The position numbers and the translations under genes were made by a program. A DNA stretch of 30,830 bases, from positions 1 to 30,830 of the forward strand of contig JALNZU010000035.1 of the NCBI GenBank assembly GCA_023229245.1, given 5' to 3'. The notes below the pieces were generated by a model. That model did no database searches. It saw only the letters and a program-made list of their open reading frames with translations, and was not told where the DNA came from. Of the stretch, positions 24,538-30,830 are shown piece by piece. This DNA comes from Bacteroidales bacterium (GTDB taxonomy: Bacteria; Bacteroidota; Bacteroidia; Bacteroidales; F082). How positions within the stretch are numbered: position 1 is the stretch's first letter; each line of letters opens with the position of its first letter.

Positions 24538-25779
24538 TTATAGATCTCTGACCAATGAAACCGATTTACGTTTACGCATGGTCTGCCACACGGTATAAAT
24601 TGTTGATGCACCTCCAATCAAAAGTACAAGTAAAAAGACAAGCAATACATCCGAAGCCAGCAACTGAACCGGATAGGCATCAATAATGAAGGTACCGCTT
24701 CCGCCACCTAATTTCAGCAATCCAAATTTCTGTTGTGCCACAACTAATATGATCCCTGATGCCAATCCGCTCAAGCCTCCTGCAACCGCTATCAGCATAC
24801 CTTCTGAAAGAAAAATTCGACGGATAAGATGATCAGAAGCTCCAAAACTCTTTAACACACTGCTATCCTTTTGTTTGTCGATCATCAGCATAGTGAGCGA
24901 GCCAATGATATTAAAGGTTGCCATGATCAAAATAAAGCTTAGTATAACAAAGACTGCTGCTTTTTCCGAGCGCATGATCTGGTATAATGTAGCTTGCTGT
25001 CTGATCCGGTCTTTAACGACGAACTCAGGACCTAAGTCATGTGTCAGCTTGGCCATGATTGATCCTGCCTGATTTGGCTTTTCCAGAAAAAGCTCTATCC
25101 CGCTGATACGTCCTTTTTGATCACTTAGATCCTGCATCCAGCTCAATGGCACATACACATAACGGGCATCTAAATCGGGCTGCGAACTAAAGATACCCGA
25201 AACCGATATTGGTCTGCTGCTGAATCCTTGATCTAAACTAAAGACCTGTCCGCTTCCAACACGTGGCATATAAACCAATAGCTGCTCTGAATGATGACGT
25301 AGGTTCAAACCCAAATACCACCCTACACCACTTCCGGCTACTGCAAACGGTATATCGTCTTGCTCTAAAAGAAATTGCCCTTCTACAACCGACTCATCTA
25401 TCAGTCCATATTTCTGATATTCAAAGCTTACGCCTTTAACACGGCCTAAATGTTGATTTTCACCATACCGAAACAACGCATCTTCTTCAAGCACTTCAGC
25501 AACAGCCTTAACAGCCTTCAGCCCAGTTAGATCGCTATAAGGGAAGTTGTCCGGCACAAAGGTTTTTCCTTTAACAGGTTCAATGACTAAATCGGGAGCA
25601 ACCACATTAACCATCTGCAAAATAACCTGCTTAAACCCATTTATAGCCGAAAGCGTTACAATCAGAGCAAAGGCCCCTATTGCAACACCTGCCACTGAAA
25701 CAGCCGTAATCACATTGATCAGATTATGGCTTTTTTTGGCTAACAAATAACGTCTGGCAATAAAAAACGGAAAATTCAT
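24538..25779 (-). CDS. LolC/LolE-type ABC transporter permease (FtsX family)
   Basis: A 413-residue inner-membrane protein. It begins MNFPFFIARRYLLAKKSHNL, typical of the LolC/E/MacB group. It has TM1 at about 20-45 (VSVAGVAIGAFALIVTLSAING), a large MacB-like periplasmic domain at about 46-265, and three C-terminal helices at about 275-300, 325-345 and 375-395. These carry the FtsX signature (IIGSLTMLMIDKQKD, LKSFGASDHLIRRIFLSEG). LolCDE releases lipoproteins from the inner membrane to LolA; Bacteroidota often have a single LolC/E-like subunit. No ATPase (LolD) is adjacent, so the partner must be encoded elsewhere. It is the last gene of the rbfA - methyltransferase - permease operon, with a 27-base gap to the previous gene. 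Confidence 0.88.
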   Translation of the reverse strand: MNFPFFIARRYLLAKKSHNLINVITAVSVAGVAIGAFALIVTLSAINGFKQVILQMVNVVAPDLVIEPVKGKTFVPDNFPYSDLTGLKAVKAVAEVLEEDALFRYGENQHLGRVKGVSFEYQKYGLIDESVVEGQFLLEQDDIPFAVAGSGVGWYLGLNLRHHSEQLLVYMPRVGSGQVFSLDQGFSSRPISVSGIFSSQPDLDARYVYVPLSWMQDLSDQKGRISGIELFLEKPNQAGSIMAKLTHDLGPEFVVKDRIRQQATLYQIMRSEKAAVFVILSFILIMATFNIIGSLTMLMIDKQKDSSVLKSFGASDHLIRRIFLSEGMLIAVAGGLSGLASGIILVVAQQKFGLLKLGGGSGTFIIDAYPVQLLASDVLLVFLLVLLIGGASTIYTVWQTMRKRKSVSLVRDL

Positions 25780-25806
25780 AGCTCACAATTAGCACATCAG
25801 CTGATG

Positions 25807-26631
25807 TTATTTATAGGCTTTTGCAATGATACCGGTTCCTGAACGATGTGCCAGCTTAAGATCGGCTAAATTCAGCAATAAGCAAAACGGAAACACTATC
25901 AAATAATAAAATGGCAGCAGTATAAAGAACCATTTAGAGATGTTTAGCAGGATAATTGGGAGTTTCATACTCAGTTTCCATGATAGTTTTCCTGGCTTTC
26001 CGTATTGATATTTTAGCTCTACCGACTTAAATCCAGCACTTAATAACTTCTCTTTCAAATCATCTATTGCATATCCGTCGCGCACGTGCTCATCTATAAA
26101 GCCTATTGCAGCATTTTCATCCGATTCATGCTGGCCATGCACATCCGAGCCGCCCTGATCGGATGGAGTAGAGATTAACAGCATAGCGCCAGGCTTCAAC
26201 GCACGAAAATAATTCTGCAAAACCTTACGATCGTCTTCTATATGCTCCATCACATCCACACACAGAATCATATCAAACTGATTATCAAACGATAGCTCTG
26301 TAAGGTCGGCTACTTCAAACCGAACTTGATGGAGTCCTATCTGTCGAAAAAACTGATTACAATCTATTATTTGTTCTTCTTTTACATCCAAGCTGGTAAT
26401 CTTCCATTGAGGGAATTTACGTGCCATAAAATAAGAATACTGGCCAAAGCCTGATCCTGCATCCAACACCTGCCGATCGCCAGCATGTTGAGCAGCCCAA
26501 TTCAACAGTTGCCGCTTGATATGCCAGCTTCGCAATAAAAGCAGGTCTAACAAGCGATAGAACAACTTACGCAACCAGGGAGTTCGGTTGAAGGCTTTAC
26601 CAAGACTACGTTTTATAGGATCGTACTGCAC
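25807..26631 (-). CDS. Class I SAM-dependent methyltransferase with C-terminal membrane helices
   Basis: A 274-residue protein with a GTG start at 26631, one base after the rbfA stop, so translation is coupled. SAM motif I is QVLDAGSGFGQYS at about 54-66 and motif II ITSLDVKEEQI. MILCVDVMEHIEDD is the post-I/motif IV strand, and the family is Methyltransf_11/25-like. The C-terminal part (IILLNISKWFFILLPFYYLIV then FPFCLLLNLADL, about 225-258) is strongly hydrophobic and should anchor it in the membrane. This suggests a lipid, quinone or envelope-glycan substrate rather than rRNA. Its position between rbfA and a LolC/E-like permease does not fix the substrate. Confidence 0.82.
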   Translation of the reverse strand: MQYDPIKRSLGKAFNRTPWLRKLFYRLLDLLLLRSWHIKRQLLNWAAQHAGDRQVLDAGSGFGQYSYFMARKFPQWKITSLDVKEEQIIDCNQFFRQIGLHQVRFEVADLTELSFDNQFDMILCVDVMEHIEDDRKVLQNYFRALKPGAMLLISTPSDQGGSDVHGQHESDENAAIGFIDEHVRDGYAIDDLKEKLLSAGFKSVELKYQYGKPGKLSWKLSMKLPIILLNISKWFFILLPFYYLIVFPFCLLLNLADLKLAHRSGTGIIAKAYK

Positions 26632-26632
26632 C

Positions 26633-26974
26633 TTATTCGCCTTTTAACAGATCATCAATTTTATCTATATAGTCCAGAGAATCATCCAAAAAGAACTGAA
26701 GCTCGGGTATTGATCGAAGTTGATGTCGTATCCTGTTACCCAAAAGCCTGCGTACTTCCTTAGTGTTTCGCTGTAAATTTTGAATCACTTGCTGTTTATC
26801 CTGTATGCCAAACACACTGATATACACTCGGGCGATAGCAAAATCAGGGGTAGGCAACACCTTAGTTACAGTGAGCATAGCTGCACCAGCCAAATGTCGC
26901 AACTCATGCTGAAGCAACTCACTCAGATCACGCTGTAAAAGACGGCCTACTTTTAGTTGTCGTTTCGTTTCCAT
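26633..26974 (-). CDS. rbfA: Ribosome-binding factor A
   Basis: A 113-residue KH-fold protein that binds the pre-30S subunit near the 5' helix of 16S rRNA and helps maturation in the cold. I choose METKRQLKVGRLLQRDLSEL at 26974; the in-frame ATG at 26989 lies upstream of the -7 promoter box and should not be transcribed. Conserved parts are the N-terminal RLLQRDLSELL helix, VTKVLPTPDFAIARVYISVF, and the C-terminal RIRHQLRSIPELQFFLDDS with SLDYIDKIDDLL. It heads the operon with the methyltransferase and the LolC/E permease. The promoter box ends about five bases before the ATG, so the mRNA may be leaderless or nearly so. Confidence 0.95.
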   Translation of the reverse strand: METKRQLKVGRLLQRDLSELLQHELRHLAGAAMLTVTKVLPTPDFAIARVYISVFGIQDKQQVIQNLQRNTKEVRRLLGNRIRHQLRSIPELQFFLDDSLDYIDKIDDLLKGE

Positions 26975-26978
26975 AATG

Positions 26979-26986
26979 CAAAAGTA
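26979..26986 (-). promoter_or_regulatory. Putative -7 box (TACTTTTG) for the rbfA operon
   Basis: The minus strand reads TACTTTTGC just before the rbfA ATG at 26974. With normal spacing, transcription would begin at or within a few bases of the start codon. Confidence 0.55.
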
Positions 26987-27107
26987 CAATAATGCAGGAT
27001 TCTATGTTTACATATCAACTGTTTTAGACAACACTTTGCCTGCAAAAACGTTAGCTCTATTCCTACTAGTAGTATTTTACTCCTATTCAGATCAGACCAA
27101 ATTATAC

Positions 27108-27115
27108 TACCTTTG
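27108..27115 (+). promoter_or_regulatory. Putative -7 box (TACCTTTG) for the M20-mtnA-aldolase run
   Basis: Exact TAnnTTTG followed by C, ending 21 bases before the ATG at 27137. It is divergent from the rbfA promoter. Confidence 0.55.
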
Positions 27116-27136
27116 CTACTCACCAAGTTGTGAAGC

Positions 27137-28354
27137 ATGAAAACAAGCCCAATCATTGATTTACATAAGTTAGCTGTCGCAACTTATTCTGATGTAGTGG
27201 TTTTCAGGCGGTATCTTCATTCCCATCCTGAGCTAAGTTTTGAAGAATCGGGGACAGCTGCTTATCTGGCCGACCGCCTACATGATTTTGGTATTCCCTT
27301 TCGTTCGGGCATAGCCGGTCACGGCCTGACAGCTTTGATTGAAGGACGTAATCCCGATTCGGCTTGTATAGCTTTACGTGCCGACATGGATGCCCTGCCT
27401 ATCAGCGAGACAAATGATACCGGTTACAGATCGTTGAATAAAGGCAAGATGCACGCCTGCGGCCATGACGTACATATGGCAGTGTTGTTAGGGGCAGCCA
27501 GTATATTGACAAAGATAAAAGACCAGTTTCATGGGACGGTGAAGCTTATTTTTCAACCTGCCGAAGAGAAGCTTCCGGGCGGAGCCAAAGCGATGATAGC
27601 CGAAGGAGTGTTAGAAAGCCCTGAAGTGCAGGCTATAGTTGGGTTACACGTCACACCCGAGTTAGATGCCGGGAAAATAGGTTTTCATAGTGGCCCTTTC
27701 ATGGCTTCAGGTGATGAGATCAATATACGTATCAACGGAAAAGGAGGCCATGCCGCCATGCCGCATCGGATCACTGATACTGTACTGACGGCATCACAAC
27801 TGATCGTTCAACTGCAGCAGATCGTTAGCCGTATGGCTCCTCCCTTGATACCGACTGTACTTTCATTCGGCAGGGTCATAGCGGATGGAACTCATAATAT
27901 TATCCCTGATGAGGTGAGCATAAACGGCACTTTACGTACCTTCGACGAAAGCTGGCGAGACAACGCCAAAAAACTCATAAATACTTTTTCCTTACATACC
28001 GCAGAAGCTATGGGAGCCAAAGCCATAGTAGATATCATAGACGGATATCCGGTGTTAATCAACGATCCACAACTTATTCAACTATTGCGAAATGCGTTAT
28101 CAGACTCGTTTACAGCCCACGATCTCATCGATGTACCACAACGGATGACTACCGAAGACTTTGCCTGGTATTCACAGCAGATCCCGGCTTGTTTTCTTCG
28201 GTTAGGTACAGCCTTTGCCAATGAATCACAAGCCCGCCGCCTACATAGCTCTGATTTCGACATAGATGAATCGGCCATGCTCAATGGCACTAAAGTCATG
28301 GCAGCAGCAGCTCTCATACTGCTCGGCTTTTTTCAACAAAAAAAACAGTTATGA
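27137..28354 (+). CDS. M20-family amidohydrolase (N-acyl-amino-acid / hippurate hydrolase type)
   Basis: A 405-residue cytoplasmic metallopeptidase-fold hydrolase. Metal-site motifs are ALRADMDALPI at 79-89, HACGHDVHM at 106-114 (HxCGHD) and FQPAEE at 139-144, where the Glu pair includes the general base. The dimerisation domain sits at about 190-305 (INGKGGHAAMPH is its conserved His loop), and the final part TTEDFAWYSQQIPACFLRLG is typical of the IAA-Leu-hydrolase/AmhX subfamily. It removes the acyl group from N-acyl amino acids or related amides; the exact substrate is unknown. Its TGA overlaps the mtnA ATG (ATGA), so the two are translationally coupled, an unexpected partner for mtnA. No signal peptide is seen. 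Confidence 0.9.
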   Translation: MKTSPIIDLHKLAVATYSDVVVFRRYLHSHPELSFEESGTAAYLADRLHDFGIPFRSGIAGHGLTALIEGRNPDSACIALRADMDALPISETNDTGYRSLNKGKMHACGHDVHMAVLLGAASILTKIKDQFHGTVKLIFQPAEEKLPGGAKAMIAEGVLESPEVQAIVGLHVTPELDAGKIGFHSGPFMASGDEINIRINGKGGHAAMPHRITDTVLTASQLIVQLQQIVSRMAPPLIPTVLSFGRVIADGTHNIIPDEVSINGTLRTFDESWRDNAKKLINTFSLHTAEAMGAKAIVDIIDGYPVLINDPQLIQLLRNALSDSFTAHDLIDVPQRMTTEDFAWYSQQIPACFLRLGTAFANESQARRLHSSDFDIDESAMLNGTKVMAAAALILLGFFQQKKQL

Positions 28355-29397
28355 TTGTCCACGAGAAAAACTATCAGACGGTTTGGATGGAAGGTCAATC
28401 CGTTTTTATGATAGACCAGAACAAGCTACCTTTTGAATTTGAGATACACGAATGCAAGACTTATTGGGACAGTTGCATGGCTATTACAGATATGACTGTC
28501 AGAGGTGCCGGCGCTATTGGAGCTGCGGCTGGATATGCAATGGCACAGGCTTATTTAGAAGCACCTGAAGATGATATTGACACCTTTGTAACTGAGGCCC
28601 GTGCGGACATAGAATCGACCCGCCCTACGGCGAGAAATCTGTTTTATGCCGTAGAAAAAGTATTCGAAGCCGGCAAAGTATCACGGGTAAATGCCACTAT
28701 AACAGCCCAAAAAATAGCGGCTGCTGATGCAGAAGACTCCTGGAAAATTGGTCAATACGGCAATGAGCTGATTAAAAAATCTACCCGTATCCTCACTCAT
28801 TGCAATGCAGGCTGGTTAGCATTTGTAGATTACGGCACTGCTTTGTCGCCAATATATCAGGCACATAAATCGGGCAAGGAGGTTTTCGTGTATGTGGATG
28901 AGACCCGTCCGCGTGGACAAGGTGCGCGTCTTACTGCATGGGAGCTACAACAGCAGGGCGTACCACATCTGATCATACCCGATAATGCGGCTGCCTCGCT
29001 TATGGCCGATAAAAAAATTGATCTCATCATCGTAGGTGCCGACCGCATTGCACGTAACGGCGATGTAGCCAACAAGATAGGCACATACGGCTGTGCAGTC
29101 TTAGCTCATTATCATCAGATACCGTTTTATGTGGCAGCACCCGGCTCCACTTTTGATATGGAATGTGCATCGGGTAAAGATATCATCATTGAACACCGCA
29201 ACGCCGAAGAAGTGCTCTTTCAGGATGGTATGGACGCTAATCACAACAGGGTTCGTATCCGTATAGCTTCACCCGGCTCAAACGCTTATAACCCGGCTTT
29301 TGATATAACACCAGCACGACTGATAACAGGTATTATAACCGAGAAAGGGATCATCAAAGCTCATGCGCAATCAATAAAAGCTGTCTTAAAAGAATAA
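28351..29397 (+). CDS. mtnA: S-methyl-5-thioribose-1-phosphate isomerase (aIF-2B-like family)
   Basis: A 348-residue protein of the usual MtnA length. It converts 5-methylthioribose-1-phosphate to the ribulose form, and can also act on 5-deoxyribose-1-phosphate. Conserved features are MTVRGAGAIGAAAGYAM with RGAGAIG at 51-57, TRPTARNLFYAV at about 90-101, catalytic Cys151 in ILTHCNAGWLA, DETRPRGQGARLTAWEL at 183-199, and catalytic Asp231 in VGADRIARNGDVANKIGTY. It starts inside the stop codon of the M20 gene and ends two bases before the class II aldolase gene. The pairing with an aldolase points to deoxypentose/methylthiopentose cleavage. No other methionine-salvage genes (mtnK, C, D) lie in the window. 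Confidence 0.94.
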   Translation: MIVHEKNYQTVWMEGQSVFMIDQNKLPFEFEIHECKTYWDSCMAITDMTVRGAGAIGAAAGYAMAQAYLEAPEDDIDTFVTEARADIESTRPTARNLFYAVEKVFEAGKVSRVNATITAQKIAAADAEDSWKIGQYGNELIKKSTRILTHCNAGWLAFVDYGTALSPIYQAHKSGKEVFVYVDETRPRGQGARLTAWELQQQGVPHLIIPDNAAASLMADKKIDLIIVGADRIARNGDVANKIGTYGCAVLAHYHQIPFYVAAPGSTFDMECASGKDIIIEHRNAEEVLFQDGMDANHNRVRIRIASPGSNAYNPAFDITPARLITGIITEKGIIKAHAQSIKAVLKE

Positions 29398-29399
29398 TC

Positions 29400-29996
29400 A
29401 TGCCTCACCTTGTCTGTCAAAGAGAAGTAGCCTATTATATGCGTCGGATGTATCGCCAACGATTGACAACCAGCCTTGGTGGAAATATCAGCCTGCTGGT
29501 TGAGCCATTTTTGTACATCACTCCTTCTCAAACGGATAAAGCTAGTTTGTTGGCAAAACATGTATGTGCCTATCACACAGAAGATAAAAATTTATCTTTA
29601 GGACATTCCTTGAGCATGGAGTTGGGCATGCATCTGGCAATTTACAGTCAACAAACAAAAGCCAAAGCCGTCATCCATGCACACCCACCTTATGCCACTG
29701 CTTTTACCGTTGCCCATCAGCTTATTGACACCCGACTTACTACTGAAGCATGGGAGCTTATAGGGCAAATAATAGCCGTGCCTTATGCCGCTCCTGGCAC
29801 CGATAAGTTAGCGCAATGGGTTGCAGATGCCTCGTTGAAAGCAAGTGTGATATTATTAGAAAATCACGGTATATTGGCATGGGGAGCCACCTTATCAGAA
29901 GCTTTCAGACGCATTGAACTAATCGAACATACAGCCTGCATACAATTAGCAAGCAATTTGTTAGGCAAAACGCATCGCATACCTGATCAAATATAA
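29400..29996 (+). CDS. Class II aldolase/adducin family protein (FucA/Ald2/MtnB-like)
   Basis: A 198-residue zinc-dependent protein. Metal ligands are His93 and His95 in AVIHAHPPYAT and His156 in LLENHGILAWG; the acidic catalytic residue is Glu74 in HSLSMELGMHLAIY. TTSLGGNISLL at 23-33 is the phosphate-binding GGN/S loop. Family members cleave fuculose- or rhamnulose-1-phosphate, or, as Ald2, 5-deoxyribulose-1-phosphate and 5-methylthioribulose-1-phosphate to DHAP plus an aldehyde; MtnB dehydrates the latter instead. Its place two bases after mtnA favours Ald2 or MtnB. The sequence alone does not separate them with confidence. It is followed 14 bases later by an aldo/keto reductase that could remove the aldehyde. 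Confidence 0.82.
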   Translation: MPHLVCQREVAYYMRRMYRQRLTTSLGGNISLLVEPFLYITPSQTDKASLLAKHVCAYHTEDKNLSLGHSLSMELGMHLAIYSQQTKAKAVIHAHPPYATAFTVAHQLIDTRLTTEAWELIGQIIAVPYAAPGTDKLAQWVADASLKASVILLENHGILAWGATLSEAFRRIELIEHTACIQLASNLLGKTHRIPDQI

Positions 29997-30010
29997 CTTT
30001 CAACAAAAAA

Positions 30011-30830
30011 ATGATGAACAGCATACCTACTGTACGAATTAATGATGAGCTAAGCCTGCCGGTTTTAGGGTTAGGGACATGGGGAATGGGTGGTAACTAT
30101 CGCCCCGACAGCTCTTCCGACAGGTACTGGATTGATGCAATCAGCATGGCCATTGAGATGGGTATCACTCATATAGATACCGCAGCAATGTATGGCTCGG
30201 GACATACCGAACGATTAATTGGTGAAGCTATTCGTCAGTTCGACAGAAAAAAACTTTTTATCACTACTAAAGTAGCCGGAAACAAATTACAGTTTGCTGA
30301 CGTGCTCCGGTCGGCTGAAGCAAGCTGCAGGCGACTGAAGACAGACCATATAGACCTTTTCCTTATCCACTGGCCTAACCCAGCCATTCCTTTGGGCCAA
30401 ACCATGAGTGCCATCAACAAACTTGCAGAAGACCAACTGATCCGATGGTTTGGTGTGAGCAACTTTCCGGTGAACCTAATGCGTGAAGCAGAGCTATTCA
30501 GTGAGCTACCCCTGATCACCAACCAGGTGGAATATAATCTTTTTACCAGAAATAATGGCAGGTATAACACCCAGATTGAAACAGAAATCATTCCCTACTG
30601 CCTGAAAAAAGGGATCAGCATCACAGCATGGAGACCCCTGATGAAAGGAGATGCTACCAATCTACAGCATCCGATAATGGAAGCACTAAGTAAAAAATAT
30701 GATAAAACAGCTTTTCAAATAGCCTTAAACTGGTTGATACAAAAACCACTCATGCTTACCATTCCCAAGATGAGCCAGAAAACTCATATCCAACAAAATA
30801 TAGAAGCGTTGCATTTCCGGATGGAAGAGG
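30011..30830 (+). CDS. Aldo/keto reductase, 3' end cut by window edge
   Basis: An open frame from ATG 30011 to the window edge (273 codons), with no stop. It is a TIM-barrel NADPH-dependent aldo/keto reductase. The tetrad is Asp56 and Tyr61 in HIDTAAMYGSGHTERLIGEA, Lys87 in FITTKVAG, and His120 in FLIHWPNP. Other family markers are LPVLGLGTWGMGG near the start, FGVSNFPVNLM, NQVEYNLF and, near the end, TIPKMSQKTHIQQNIEAL, which is the cofactor-binding region. A few dozen residues are missing. It follows the aldolase by 14 bases and is probably co-transcribed. Its substrate may be the aldehyde released upstream (acetaldehyde or methylthioacetaldehyde), which is inference. The second Met codon at 30014 is an alternative start. 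Confidence 0.9.
   Translation, partial: MMNSIPTVRINDELSLPVLGLGTWGMGGNYRPDSSSDRYWIDAISMAIEMGITHIDTAAMYGSGHTERLIGEAIRQFDRKKLFITTKVAGNKLQFADVLRSAEASCRRLKTDHIDLFLIHWPNPAIPLGQTMSAINKLAEDQLIRWFGVSNFPVNLMREAELFSELPLITNQVEYNLFTRNNGRYNTQIETEIIPYCLKKGISITAWRPLMKGDATNLQHPIMEALSKKYDKTAFQIALNWLIQKPLMLTIPKMSQKTHIQQNIEALHFRMEE

Noticed and set aside
1..30830. CRISPR arrays, rRNA genes, prophage structural genes, replication origin
   Set aside because: I saw no regularly spaced repeats, no rRNA sequence, no phage structural genes and no origin-like iterons.

Overview
The window is bacterial and fits the Bacteroidota (Bacteroidetes). Several genes are preceded by the phylum's -7 promoter box (TAnnTTTG). Other signs are a GH92 mannosidase lipoprotein, double-glycine RiPP leader logic, and the L21/L27, SerS, RsmA and RbfA sequence types. 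I cannot place it to genus.

Positions 1-8.7 kb are an AT-rich accessory island. It holds, in order: the end of an IS3-family element; a four-helix membrane protein; a previously unlisted RiPP (lanthipeptide-type) precursor gene broken by one in-frame stop; a 250-bp repeat; a transposase remnant; an outer-membrane barrel; a three-gene minus-strand operon (PD-(D/E)XK-like protein, ImmA/IrrE metallopeptidase, DUF4411 PIN protein); a DUF6398 protein; a tyrosine recombinase truncated before its nucleophile; a CPBP protease fused to a TonB-C-like domain; and the second copy of the 250-bp repeat. The two direct repeats lie 6,615 bp apart and bracket most of this cargo.

Positions 8.7-19 kb carry metabolic and envelope genes: YjdM/PhnA, an SQR-type flavoprotein, a ROK kinase followed by a GH92 alpha-mannosidase lipoprotein (probable glycan-use pair), an orphan sensor histidine kinase and a secreted S9 peptidase. 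A strong bidirectional terminator and tRNA-Gly(CCC) follow.

Positions 19.2-30.8 kb are core genome. rplU-rpmA is closed by a terminator. serS, a small lipoprotein, a TPR protein and rsmA form a tight plus-strand run. rbfA, a methyltransferase and a LolC/E-type permease form a minus-strand operon. Divergent from it is an M20 amidohydrolase - mtnA - class II aldolase - aldo/keto reductase run that looks like 5-deoxypentose / methylthioribose salvage; the reductase runs off the right edge.

The points most worth following up are the broken RiPP precursor beside a membrane protein, the nuclease-ImmA-PIN operon, the uneven divergence of the repeat pair, the CPBP/TonB-C fusion, and the mtnA-aldolase-reductase cluster.
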